NCBI RefSeq assembly: GCF_900104355.1
Contig: NZ_FNIY01000001.1
Location: forward strand, 1,116,001 to 1,180,000
Direction: 5' to 3'
Source: Phyllobacterium sp. OV277
Lineage (GTDB): Bacteria; Pseudomonadota; Alphaproteobacteria; Rhizobiales; Rhizobiaceae
Length of the DNA stretch: 64,000 bases
A program made the translations under genes and the position numbers. Shown here piece after piece: positions 1-8,436 of the stretch. The stretch's first letter is position 1, and each line of letters starts with the position of its first letter. The notes beneath the pieces were generated by a model. That model did not search any database and was not told where the DNA came from. It saw only the letters and a program-made list of their open reading frames with translations.

Positions 1-891
1 ATCAGCATCGGCGGCAAGGACGTCGTCAACCTCAAGCCGAACCAGCGCAATATCGGCATGGTGTTTCAGGCCTATGCCCTCTTCCCCAACATGACAGTGG
101 CGCAGAATGTCGCCTTTGGTCTGAAGGTCGCCAAGAAGCCGCAAGCCGAAATCAACGCGACGGTGCATGAGATGTTGTCGCTGATCAAACTCGATCATCT
201 TGCCGAACGTTTCCCCTATCAACTGTCAGGCGGTCAGCAGCAGCGCGTTGCGCTTGCCCGCGCGCTTGCCACCAAGCCGCAGGTTCTGTTGCTTGACGAG
301 CCGCTGTCGGCGCTCGATGCAAAAATCCGTGTTTCCCTGCGCGAAGAAATCCGCGCGATCCAGCGCAAGCTCGGCATCACCACGATTTTCGTCACCCACG
401 ATCAGGAAGAAGCCCTGTCGATCTCCGACCGCATCGTCGTTATGTATGAAGGCCGCGCCGAACAGGTCGGTACACCATTCGAGATTTATAACCAGCCGGC
501 GACACGCTTCGTCGCTTCCTTCGTTGGCACGTTAAACACGCTGGATGCTGTCGTGCGCGATGCGGCAACAGGCGTTATTACCGTCGACGGCAAGGACGTC
601 TCGATTGGCTTGAAGCGCCTCAATGGCCACAAAACGGGCGATAAGATTTCCCTCGCCGTGCGCCCGGAAGCCGTCAGTCTTGGCGAAGCAACCGACAAGC
701 GTGAAACAACACTGGACGGCCGCATCAACAGCGTGCACTTCCTCGGCTCGGTCATCCGTATCCGCGCATCGCTTGGCGAAAACATCGTCTCGTTCGACAC
801 GTTCAACAACCCAAGCGCCCCCCCACCCACACCGGGCGAAGACGTCAAGGTCAGCCTCGCCGCCAAGGATTTGCTGGTTCTGGAGCATTAG
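1..891 (+). CDS. ABC transporter ATP-binding protein, MalK/PotA-like (5' end outside window)
   Basis: This is the ATPase subunit of a binding-protein-dependent importer; the reading frame is open from base 1, so the Walker A region lies upstream of the window. Visible in order are the Q-loop (MVFQAYALFPN, bases 58-90), the signature LSGGQQQRVALARAL (near 223-267), Walker B LLLDEPLSALD (near 286-318) and the H-loop FVTHDQEEAL (near 388-417). A C-terminal extension of about 120 residues follows, as in the TOBE domain of importers for polyamines, sugars, iron or phosphonates. The substrate cannot be read from this subunit alone, and the permease and binding-protein genes are not in the window. 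Confidence 0.9.
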   Translation: MSIGGKDVVNLKPNQRNIGMVFQAYALFPNMTVAQNVAFGLKVAKKPQAEINATVHEMLSLIKLDHLAERFPYQLSGGQQQRVALARALATKPQVLLLDEPLSALDAKIRVSLREEIRAIQRKLGITTIFVTHDQEEALSISDRIVVMYEGRAEQVGTPFEIYNQPATRFVASFVGTLNTLDAVVRDAATGVITVDGKDVSIGLKRLNGHKTGDKISLAVRPEAVSLGEATDKRETTLDGRINSVHFLGSVIRIRASLGENIVSFDTFNNPSAPPPTPGEDVKVSLAAKDLLVLEH

Positions 892-977
892 GAATTTCCA
901 GCGATTAGCACACGGTTCCAGCTGTGAATCTCGCGATGTACATAACCGATTTGGTGCTCGGCTAAACGGATTTCATC

Positions 978-1220
978 ATGGTTGCAATCGACGTCGTTGA
1001 AGCTGTGGCCCAATTATCAACTCTGGTGGAAAGCTTGGAGCTTGGCCGCGAGAGCGAAATCATTCTGACGCGTAATGGGATGCCCGTTGCCAAACTGATG
1101 CCATTTCCGGCTCCCAAGCGTGTTGGAGCAGCACGGCACATTCTTGCTGGTCTCAACCTGCCAAAAACTGTCGACGAATTTAATGCCGGTGATGAAGATC
1201 TTGCGGATTTATTCCGCTGA
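978..1220 (+). CDS. Phd/YefM-type antitoxin without adjacent toxin
   Basis: An 80-residue protein with the N-terminal fold pattern of Phd/YefM antitoxins: a short strand-helix start (MVAIDVVEAVAQLSTLVE), then the family core ILTRNGMPVAKLMPF near residues 29-43. The acidic tail (DEFNAGDEDLADLFR) resembles toxin-neutralising C-termini. AACGGA about 7 bases before the ATG can serve as ribosome binding site. A PIN-domain or RelE-type toxin gene would normally follow on the same strand within a few bases. Instead the last 12 bases overlap the end of a convergent membrane-protein gene. It therefore looks like an orphan or a remnant of a VapBC-like module. Confidence 0.75.
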   Translation: MVAIDVVEAVAQLSTLVESLELGRESEIILTRNGMPVAKLMPFPAPKRVGAARHILAGLNLPKTVDEFNAGDEDLADLFR

Positions 1221-1625
1221 ATGCTTGCGTGGCGGAATTGCCATGAGCAGCATGACACCGAGGTTAATTGCGAAGAAAATGCCAAAGGTCTCGAGGGTTT
1301 CATCAATCGGTAAACCGGGTTTCCAAGCATAGACGGTAAACCACGCTGGAAACGCCAGCGCCTCGAAAAAGCGGTATATGAACAGTCTTGGCCAGGATTC
1401 GGTATCGGACTTCGAAAAGCTCTTACCGGTTCGCCCCCAACCCATCGTAACAACCACGTAGAGACCAGAAGCAAGGGTTTTTATCAGAGCAAGACCGGCT
1501 GAATCACCCTGCAAATAGGTTGCGCCTCCCATGACGGCCATGAATGTTATGCACAGCAGCAGCTTTCCCCATATAGGCGGAATTTTGCGTATCCCGATCA
1601 TCAGTCTCGATAGACCCTCTGTCAC
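1209..1625 (-). CDS. Small integral membrane protein, unknown function
   Basis: 138 residues with about four hydrophobic stretches (near residues 20-36, 46-62, 84-100 and 112-130), so probably a four-helix inner-membrane protein. I do not recognise the family. The longest frame begins with GTG at 1625; an internal ATG at 1601 is possible. The gene converges on the orphan antitoxin and overlaps it by 12 bases, so the two could share antisense 3' ends. A hydrophobic pattern in one frame with no disruption argues that it is real. Confidence 0.6.
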   Translation of the reverse strand: MTEGLSRLMIGIRKIPPIWGKLLLCITFMAVMGGATYLQGDSAGLALIKTLASGLYVVVTMGWGRTGKSFSKSDTESWPRLFIYRFFEALAFPAWFTVYAWKPGLPIDETLETFGIFFAINLGVMLLMAIPPRKHSAE

Positions 1626-1710
1626 TTCTTTTCATCAAAAATAATATCAGATGCGTCGACAAAAACTATACGACTCTAGTCGCATATGGCGGCTTCATCC
1701 TTGTACAAAA

Positions 1711-1733
1711 AAGGGCGCCTCCCGGCGCCCTTT
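1711..1733 (-). terminator. Rho-independent terminator of the ADH-ALDH-GS cluster
   Basis: GGGCGCC-TCCC-GGCGCCC forms a 7-bp GC stem with a 4-base loop. A run of A on the plus strand just before it (1707-1712) reads as a T tract on the minus strand. It lies about 26 bases after the stop of the alcohol dehydrogenase. Confidence 0.8.
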
Positions 1734-1758
1734 CGCTTGTTCTTCCGCGTGGCTTCAA

Positions 1759-2925
1759 TCAGCCTTCAATCGCTTCATCCAGCAGTTTCAGCGCTGCTTT
1801 CTTTGTCAGTTTGACCGGGTTACCGCCCGCAGTCGGATCGACTATGGCCATGTCGGCAATCAGCTCTTTCTGCTTCTTGCTCATGCTCAGATCCTTGATC
1901 AGGCCGGGCAATGTGTGCGGCACTTTCAGCTCCTTGCGCAGCTTGATAATCGACTTGGCAAAGCCATCGAACCCACCCTTGATGCCGATATAGTTGGCGA
2001 GCCGTCCAACGCGCTCCTCCACCGCATCGCGGTTGAACGCCAGTACATAGGGCATGAACACCGCATTGGTCATGCCGTGATGGGTATCATAAAGCGCGCC
2101 GATCGGATGCGACAGGGAATGGATCGCGCCGAGACCTTTCTGGAAGGCCGTAGCACCCATCGCAGCGGCACTCATCATATGCGCCCGCGCCGTCAAATCT
2201 TTGCCATTGGCATAGGCTTTCGGCAGATTTTCAAAGACAAGCCGAATGCCTTCAACGGCGATACCATCGGCCATCGGATGATAGCCCGGTGCGCAATAAG
2301 ACTCCAGGCAATGCGCCAGCGCATCCATGCCAGTGCCTGCCGTAATGAAGGCTGGCATACCGACAGAGAGTTCCGGATCGGCGATAACAATCGCTGGTAG
2401 AAGTTTTGGATGGAAGATGACCTTCTTGGTGTGGGTCTCTTCATTGGTGATGACACCGGCGCGGCCAACCTCGGAGCCAGTTCCCGCCGTTGTCGGCACC
2501 GCGATGATCGGCGCAATCACGTTGCTATTGGCGCGCGTCCACCAGTCATCGACATCCTCGAAATCCCAGACCGGCCGGGTCTGGCCCGCCTGAAAGGCAA
2601 TGAGCTTGCCAAGGTCAAGCGCCGAGCCGCCGCCAAAGGCGATAACGCCGTCATGCTTGCCCTTTTTGAACACGGCAATACCGGCGGTCAGGTTGGATTC
2701 AACCGGGTTTGGCTTCACCTCGGAGAAAACACCATAGGGGATTTTCGCATCATCGAGGATTTTCAGCGTGCTTGCCACAACGGGAAGTTTGGCAAGTCCG
2801 GGATCGGTGACGAAAAGCGGCTTCTTGATGCCGGTTGCTTCGAGAACTTCAGGCAGTTCCTTGATGCGGCCCGCACCGAAGCGAACGGTGGTTGGATAGT
2901 TCCATTTGGAAATCAGTTTGCTCAT
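1759..2925 (-). CDS. Iron-containing (group III) alcohol dehydrogenase
   Basis: 388 residues, the usual length for the family. It oxidises a primary alcohol (or reduces an aldehyde) with NAD(P). The nucleotide-binding GGGSALDLGK is near residues 98-107, followed by TTAGTGSEV (145-153). The metal-ligand set is complete: Asp201 and His205 in DALAH, His269/His273 in HSLSHP and His283 in THHG. It is the last gene of the minus-strand cluster, 20 bases after the aldehyde dehydrogenase. That order suggests it oxidises an alcohol whose aldehyde the neighbour then converts to acid, possibly gamma-glutamyl-ethanolamide or a related amide. The natural substrate is inferred only from context. Confidence 0.93.
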   Translation of the reverse strand: MSKLISKWNYPTTVRFGAGRIKELPEVLEATGIKKPLFVTDPGLAKLPVVASTLKILDDAKIPYGVFSEVKPNPVESNLTAGIAVFKKGKHDGVIAFGGGSALDLGKLIAFQAGQTRPVWDFEDVDDWWTRANSNVIAPIIAVPTTAGTGSEVGRAGVITNEETHTKKVIFHPKLLPAIVIADPELSVGMPAFITAGTGMDALAHCLESYCAPGYHPMADGIAVEGIRLVFENLPKAYANGKDLTARAHMMSAAAMGATAFQKGLGAIHSLSHPIGALYDTHHGMTNAVFMPYVLAFNRDAVEERVGRLANYIGIKGGFDGFAKSIIKLRKELKVPHTLPGLIKDLSMSKKQKELIADMAIVDPTAGGNPVKLTKKAALKLLDEAIEG

Positions 2926-2945
2926 TGTGTGTCTCTTTCAGAAAG

Positions 2946-4331
2946 TCAGATCGCTTCGCGCAGGTGGAAGGATTTTGGTCGGGTCAGATTGCCATAACCG
3001 ATTGCAGACATGGCACCGCCCTTGCCGGTTTCCTTGACGCCGGTCCACACCAGCGCGGGATCGATATAATCGCAGCGGTTCATGAAGACTGTGCCGGTTT
3101 CGATCTTGTCGCCGATATCAGCAGCCCGGTCCGTGTCGGTGGTCCAGAGCGAAGCCGTCAGGCCGTATTGGCTGTCATTCATCAGCGCCAAGGCTTCCTC
3201 GTCATTGCGCACCTTCATAATGCCGACAATGGGGCCAAAGCTTTCCTCACGCATCACACTCATCTGGTGATCAACACCGGTGAGCACTTCGGGCGCAAGA
3301 TAGGGCGATCCCGCCTTGTCATTGGCAACGCTCATATTGACATGCGCCTTTGCACCCTTGCGCAAGGCTTCCGCCTTCTGCTCGCGGATCAGTTCGGCAA
3401 AGCGTGTCTGCGCCATCGGTCCCATAGTCGTTGCCGCATCCAGCGGATTGCCGACCACATACTGCTTGGTGAGGTCAATAAACCCGTCAACAAAACGGTC
3501 ATAGACATCCGCATGCACATAGATGCGCTCGATGCCGCAGCAGCATTGGCCGGAGTTGAAGAAAGCGCCATCGACCAGATTGGCAACGGCGTGATCCAGA
3601 TTGACATCCGGCAACACATAAGCCGGGTCCTTGCCGCCAAGCTCAAGCCCGAGCGTCATGAATGTCCCCGCAGCCGCCTTCTCGATGGCGCGCCCACCAC
3701 CGACGGAGCCGGTGAAATTGACATGATCAATGCGGCCCGAACCCAAAAGCTTTTCGGTCTGCGCATGGCCAAGCACGATGTTCTGGAAAACACCCTTCGG
3801 CAATCCGGCCTTTTCGAAAGCCTGCGCAAAGCGCTCACCCACAAGCAACGTCTGCGCCGCGTGTTTGAGGATGACGGTGTTGCCAGCCATCAGCGCCGGG
3901 ATGATCGTGTTGACGGCTGTGAGGTATGGATAATTCCATGGCGCAATGACCATGACCACGCCAAGCGGCACATGCTTGATGTAGCGCCGAAAGCCCGGTC
4001 TGTCGTTTTCAATGATAGGCGCAAGCGCCTGTTCAGCAATCTTGACCATATAACGCGTGCGCTCTTCAACGCCGCCCTTTTCCCCGCCGTAACGCACAGG
4101 ACGGCCCATCTGCCATGCGATTTCAGGCACGATCTCGTCGTTCATAGCAAGCAGTGCATCCAGTGCCGCAAGGCAGAGCTGGCCGCGCTCGGCAATGCTC
4201 GTTTGCAACCAACTTACCTGCGCCAGCTTCGCCGCTTCCACAGCGGCATCAATCGCCTTATCAGTTGCAATGGGGCGTTCCGCATAAATGGAACCGTCAA
4301 TGGGGGTGATCAGTTTGACCGTCTCGGTCAT
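2946..4331 (-). CDS. NAD(P)-dependent aldehyde dehydrogenase
   Basis: 461 residues from the ATG at 4331, chosen because the protein from there (MTETVKLITPIDGS) aligns with a normal aldehyde dehydrogenase N-terminus. The frame continues upstream but only into sequence antisense to the preceding intergenic region and gene end. Catalytic residues are present: Asn133 in APWNYP, Glu230 in LELGGKDP, and the nucleophile in GQCCC near residue 264. FTGSVGGG near 206-213 belongs to the cofactor fold. It sits between the Fe-alcohol dehydrogenase and the glutamine-synthetase-like ligase, a position equivalent to PuuC in the gamma-glutamyl-putrescine pathway. The exact aldehyde is unknown. Confidence 0.93.
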   Translation of the reverse strand: MTETVKLITPIDGSIYAERPIATDKAIDAAVEAAKLAQVSWLQTSIAERGQLCLAALDALLAMNDEIVPEIAWQMGRPVRYGGEKGGVEERTRYMVKIAEQALAPIIENDRPGFRRYIKHVPLGVVMVIAPWNYPYLTAVNTIIPALMAGNTVILKHAAQTLLVGERFAQAFEKAGLPKGVFQNIVLGHAQTEKLLGSGRIDHVNFTGSVGGGRAIEKAAAGTFMTLGLELGGKDPAYVLPDVNLDHAVANLVDGAFFNSGQCCCGIERIYVHADVYDRFVDGFIDLTKQYVVGNPLDAATTMGPMAQTRFAELIREQKAEALRKGAKAHVNMSVANDKAGSPYLAPEVLTGVDHQMSVMREESFGPIVGIMKVRNDEEALALMNDSQYGLTASLWTTDTDRAADIGDKIETGTVFMNRCDYIDPALVWTGVKETGKGGAMSAIGYGNLTRPKSFHLREAI

Positions 4332-4413
4332 GGGGAAACCTCTAGTCTGTGTTTTTTTAAAACTGGACCTGTCCCGCAACTTGAAATCGCGGGACAGGCT
4401 TTTGGTGTGATCT

Positions 4414-5790
4414 TCAATACCGTTCGAAACCGCGATGCAACTCCCAATCGGTGACGCGGCGGTCATATTCGAACTGTTCCCACTTGGCCGTATGCACATA
4501 GTGCTCGACCACATCTTCGCCGAGTGCCGTTTTGAGCATTTTGGATTTCGCCAATGTGTCGGTGGCTTCGCGCAAAGTTTTTGGAATTTCGCGCAGCTTT
4601 GCGCCACCATAGGCGTCGCCCTGGAACGGCTTGTCCAATTCCAGCTTCTCGTCGATACCGGCAAGACCCGAGGCGATCAAACCGGCAAAGGCGAGATAGG
4701 GATTAAGGTCTGCACCGCCGATACGGCATTCAATGCGGATGCCCTTGGTGCCCTCACCGCACAGGCGGAAACCCGCTGTCCGGTTATCAAGACTCCACAC
4801 ATTCTTCGTCGGCGCGAAGGTGCCCGCCTGAAAGCGCTTGTAGGAGTTGATGTAGGGCGCGAGGAAGAAGGTGAAATCATCGGCATATTTCAGCTGACCC
4901 GCCACCCATTGCCGCATTAGCGGCGACATGGTGTGTTCGGCATTCTTGTCGAAGAACAACGGCGTCTTGCCATCGGCACTCCACAGGGAATTGTGGACAT
5001 GGCTGGAGCTACCGGCCAGCGAATAATCATATTTTGCCATGAAGGTGATCGCCTTGCCCATCTGGGTGGCAATTTCCTTGCAGCCGTTTTTCATGACGAC
5101 ATGACGATCCGCCATTTCAAGCGCTTCGGCATAGCGCACATTGATTTCTTCCTGACCCGGACCCCACTCGCCCTTGGAATTTTCGACAGGAATACCCGCA
5201 TCAAACAGACCATTGCGGATGGCGCGCATAACGGCGTCTTCCTTGGTGGTCATCTGGATCACATAATCCTGAATGTAGGGGGAAGCAGTGCTCATGCCCT
5301 TCCAGTGTTTGGCCCGGGCGCTCTCATAGGTTTCGTCAAAGAGATAGAATTCCAGCTCCGACGCAAAATAGGCGAGATAGCCACGCTCTTTCAGTCGTGC
5401 GAGCTGACGCTTCAGGATTGCGCGCGGCGAATGGGCGAGGTCCTCATGATGGTGATGATCGAGAATATCGCACAGGACCAGCGCACATTTTTCCAGCCAT
5501 GGAATATGGCGGATGGTGGAAAGGTCAGGCTTGATGACAAAGTCGCCATAGCCCTGTTTCCAGCTGGCAGCCTTGTAGCCGGGCACCGGCTCCATATCGA
5601 TATCATTGGCCAAAAGATAGTTGCAGCCATGGGTCTCGTCATGGGCAGATTCGACAAAAAAGCTCGCATGAAAGCGCTTGCCGATCAGGCGGCCCTGCAT
5701 ATCGACGAAGCAGGCCAGCACCGTGTCTATTTCGCCATTGGTAACGTGGCGCTTTAATTCGTCGAAACTCCAATGTCCGGGCATTATCAT
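4414..5790 (-). CDS. Glutamine-synthetase-family gamma-glutamyl ligase (GlnA-like, PuuA-like)
   Basis: 458 residues with a beta-grasp N-terminus and a full glutamine synthetase catalytic domain. ELEFYLF carries the metal-binding Glu near residue 145, PGQEEINV lies near 210, and SSSHVHNSLW and the arginine-rich NRTAGFR follow. It would use ATP to join the gamma-carboxyl of glutamate to an amine. Its operon partners (permease, alcohol and aldehyde dehydrogenases, amide hydrolase) point to an alternative amine substrate, as for PuuA (putrescine) or Streptomyces GlnA4 (ethanolamine), not ammonia assimilation. The C-terminal adenylylation region typical of housekeeping GlnA is not obvious. GAGG just upstream of the ATG at 5790 supports the start. 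Confidence 0.9.
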   Translation of the reverse strand: MIMPGHWSFDELKRHVTNGEIDTVLACFVDMQGRLIGKRFHASFFVESAHDETHGCNYLLANDIDMEPVPGYKAASWKQGYGDFVIKPDLSTIRHIPWLEKCALVLCDILDHHHHEDLAHSPRAILKRQLARLKERGYLAYFASELEFYLFDETYESARAKHWKGMSTASPYIQDYVIQMTTKEDAVMRAIRNGLFDAGIPVENSKGEWGPGQEEINVRYAEALEMADRHVVMKNGCKEIATQMGKAITFMAKYDYSLAGSSSHVHNSLWSADGKTPLFFDKNAEHTMSPLMRQWVAGQLKYADDFTFFLAPYINSYKRFQAGTFAPTKNVWSLDNRTAGFRLCGEGTKGIRIECRIGGADLNPYLAFAGLIASGLAGIDEKLELDKPFQGDAYGGAKLREIPKTLREATDTLAKSKMLKTALGEDVVEHYVHTAKWEQFEYDRRVTDWELHRGFERY

Positions 5791-5864
5791 CTATCCTCAA
5801 GCAGAAATGTGATCAGGGTCAAAAGTCAGGGCAACCGGCGCAAGCCGGTCGCCCCATCTTGCAA

Positions 5865-7445
5865 TCAGCTTCTTTCACCCACAGCCTTTTCGGCAGCAGC
5901 GATTTCCGCGGCGCGCTTGGCCACGGCATCGCCAATGGGCGGCCCCTGAAAGCGGCGGCGTTCAAAGCCGAACCAGACAATGGCCGTCACGATAAGGAAG
6001 CCCACGGTGATATAGAGCGCCCATTCATTCGGTGGCTGGATGCCAAGAACGAAGATCAGTGCCATGGCAAGGATCGATAGGACAGCGAACAGCTTGAACA
6101 GGCCTTCACCCAGATTCCATGGTCCCATCTTGTTCCATTTCGGTGTGCCCCAGGCAAAAAGTCCCAAGGCAATCGGAATAGCGAAGGAGAAGAACAGGAA
6201 GATGACCGTGCAGGAAACGACGATCGTATACACAGGCGTATCGCCAATCGTCACAAGCGAAGAACCCCAGACAAACAGCACGGAGAGCGTTGCGCCCGTC
6301 CATGTGGCGGCGACCGGCGTGCGGTATTTCGGGCTGACCTTGGAGAGGACGCTCGAAGCCGGAAGCCCCTTGTCACGGGCAAAGGCGAAGATCATGCGCG
6401 AGACGGACGTCACCGTCGCAAGACCGCACAGGAACTGGCAGATGAAGATCAGGAAGTAGAGAATATCCTTCACCAGCGGATTGACCTGTTCATTCATCGC
6501 CCAGAAGAAAACGTTCCAGCCCTGAGATGCAGCAGCGTCCATGCTTGGCAGCATCAGCACGAACGAGCACAGCATGATGTAGCCGAAAACAGCAGACCAG
6601 AGCACCGAGGAGATCATGCCGCGCGGCACTGAATGGGCGGCCTTGACGGTTTCTTCCGACGTATGAGCCGAAGCATCATAACCGGTGATCGTATAGATCG
6701 GCAGCAACAGGCCAAGCAGGAATACCCAGCTTTGCGAAAGGGTTGGCCAGACGGATGCGCCGGTCAATGTCCCATCCGCTGCCATTGTTGGTTGGCCCGA
6801 ATAATTTCCGAATGTGAAGAGCCGCGCAAAATCATAGGTATCAGCGACGGAGAGGCACACCACGGAAAGCGCAATTGCGGTTACAAAGATCAGGTAACCG
6901 GAAAAGTCCGTGAGCTTGGCAGTGAGACCGATGCCCATATGGTTGATCAGGGCTTGAATACCGGTCAGGACGACAAGGAAAAGGATACGAACCGTTGTCG
7001 TATCTTCCATGCCGAGATAACCGCCGAATGCACCGACAAAGAAGTAGTAGGTGCCGACATTGATGGCACCCAAAACCGTGATGAGACCGAGGAGGTTGAA
7101 CCATGCGGTCAGCCAGCCCGTGCCGCGATTGCCGAGGATTGAGCCCCAGTGGTAAAGCCCGCCCGCTGTCGGATAGGCCGAGCTGATCTGCGCCATGGCA
7201 ATGGCGAAAACCGCCGAGACAAGACAGCCGAGCGGCCAGCCGATGCCGATAGCAGCACCACCGGCACCGGAGGTTGCCTGCGCCAGCGAATTGATGCCGC
7301 CGGACAGAATGCAGATAATCGAAAATGAAATGGCAAAGTTCGAGAAACGGCTCATGCGCCGTTCCAGTTCCTGGGCATATCCCATGCCGTGGAGGACTTT
7401 GGTGTCCTCCGACTTATCAACATCAGTATAATCTTGGTGTGTCAT
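5865..7445 (-). CDS. APC-superfamily permease, amino acid/choline transporter (ACT) type
   Basis: 526 residues from the ATG at 7445 (a GTG nine bases further upstream is possible). The N-terminal GYAQELERRMSRFSNFAISF is the hallmark start of the amino acid/choline transporter branch, which includes yeast Hnm1 (choline, ethanolamine) and Uga4 (GABA). About twelve hydrophobic segments follow. The glycine-rich ITGYDASAHTSEE lies after the sixth segment, as in the family's conserved loop. It imports the presumed amine or amino acid used by the downstream ligase and dehydrogenases; the exact substrate is unresolved. It is 74 bases downstream of the ligase-cluster partner at 7501. Confidence 0.88.
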   Translation of the reverse strand: MTHQDYTDVDKSEDTKVLHGMGYAQELERRMSRFSNFAISFSIICILSGGINSLAQATSGAGGAAIGIGWPLGCLVSAVFAIAMAQISSAYPTAGGLYHWGSILGNRGTGWLTAWFNLLGLITVLGAINVGTYYFFVGAFGGYLGMEDTTTVRILFLVVLTGIQALINHMGIGLTAKLTDFSGYLIFVTAIALSVVCLSVADTYDFARLFTFGNYSGQPTMAADGTLTGASVWPTLSQSWVFLLGLLLPIYTITGYDASAHTSEETVKAAHSVPRGMISSVLWSAVFGYIMLCSFVLMLPSMDAAASQGWNVFFWAMNEQVNPLVKDILYFLIFICQFLCGLATVTSVSRMIFAFARDKGLPASSVLSKVSPKYRTPVAATWTGATLSVLFVWGSSLVTIGDTPVYTIVVSCTVIFLFFSFAIPIALGLFAWGTPKWNKMGPWNLGEGLFKLFAVLSILAMALIFVLGIQPPNEWALYITVGFLIVTAIVWFGFERRRFQGPPIGDAVAKRAAEIAAAEKAVGERS

Positions 7446-7500
7446 CGTACTCACGTTCCCCGTTATTTTTGAGAGATTTCTAACGTCAGATACCAGTCAT

Positions 7501-8301
7501 TCAGCGTATGTTTGCCGCCTTCCCCATTATGGAAAGCGGCCCTTGGGCAATTTCCTTCAAAAGGACCGAGAGTATCCCGGCCCATGTTTTTTCTTCTTTT
7601 GTATTGGTGATGAGATCGTTGCGGATCTCGATCATGACCGCCGCAAGGCCATGCGCCGAGGCATGGCGTTCCAGCGTGTAATAGACCCGGTCAGCGGGCG
7701 AATAGGGCTCGTTGATACCGACACAGAATTGATCCAGTGCCTGCAAGCCCGCAATCAGCGGCGCGGCGACCTGATCATATTCGTCATGGATGATGCCGAT
7801 GTGCCAGGGGCGTTCGACGCCGCGATAGACAGGCGTGAACGAATGCACCGCGACATAAACAGGCGCTGGAAAACCCTTCGTCGCGCGCGCCTTTGCCAAT
7901 TGTTCAATCGCCTGATGATAGGGCTGATGCGATAGCGCTATGCGCCGCCGCTTTTCTGCCTCGTCCAAATCCACATTATCAGGAACGCTGGTGAGTTCGC
8001 TGGTAGCTGGGATCAGGTCATGCGCCTCAAGCGGCCGGTTGCAATCAATGATCAGCCGCGACACACAGGATTCGACCAGCGGCGCATCGAGCAGCGCGCT
8101 CATCACCTGACTGACACCCAGCGCACCGGGGTCCCAGGCTATATGCTTTTGTAAATCACCGGCCTCAAGTCCAAGACGACCGTATGGCGCGGGGATATGA
8201 TTGGATGCATGATCGCAGAGTATGATAAACGGCGAGCTGCCATCGGGGTTGGATACCCGAACCGGCTCCCAGACACTTTGCGTGGCCTGCGATAATCCCA
8301 T
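7501..8301 (-). CDS. N-formylglutamate amidohydrolase family enzyme (cluster copy)
   Basis: 266 residues of the HutG/FGase family, zinc-dependent hydrolases that release glutamate from N-formylglutamate. Family signatures are LCDHASNHIP near the N-terminus, RLIIDCNRP, AVHSFTPVYRG and MIEIRNDLI near the C-terminus. There are no histidine-degradation genes nearby. As first gene of the minus-strand cluster it could cleave a gamma-glutamyl amide, the step done by PuuD in the putrescine pathway; that is inference. A second, more distant paralogue is at 62967-63857. Start is the ATG at 8301. Confidence 0.88.
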   Translation of the reverse strand: MGLSQATQSVWEPVRVSNPDGSSPFIILCDHASNHIPAPYGRLGLEAGDLQKHIAWDPGALGVSQVMSALLDAPLVESCVSRLIIDCNRPLEAHDLIPATSELTSVPDNVDLDEAEKRRRIALSHQPYHQAIEQLAKARATKGFPAPVYVAVHSFTPVYRGVERPWHIGIIHDEYDQVAAPLIAGLQALDQFCVGINEPYSPADRVYYTLERHASAHGLAAVMIEIRNDLITNTKEEKTWAGILSVLLKEIAQGPLSIMGKAANIR

Positions 8302-8436
8302 TTTGCCCTCTTCGGCAATTTGTACTTTACATTACATTTTGTATTTTTATTTCCACTCTCGTATGATTTGATACATAAGTCACAAAATTGTCAAATGCGA
8401 AAATCGCGATTCTGAACTCTGTTCGAAAGAAGTTTG
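8302..8436 (+). promoter_or_regulatory. Divergent control region between amide hydrolase cluster and RpiR regulator
   Basis: 135 AT-rich bases separate the two divergent starts, enough for back-to-back promoters and an operator. Near-repeats of TTTGTA/TTTACATT lie at 8320-8350 and a TATGATTTGATACATA partial palindrome at 8362-8377. These are possible RpiR sites but I cannot choose between them. GAAAGAAG before the ATG at 8437 is the regulator's ribosome binding site. Confidence 0.4.

Noticed and set aside
2892-4454. Long open frame on the + strand opposite the aldehyde dehydrogenase
   Set aside because: It is the antisense of a gene with a complete aldehyde dehydrogenase motif set; the translated product shows no family pattern.
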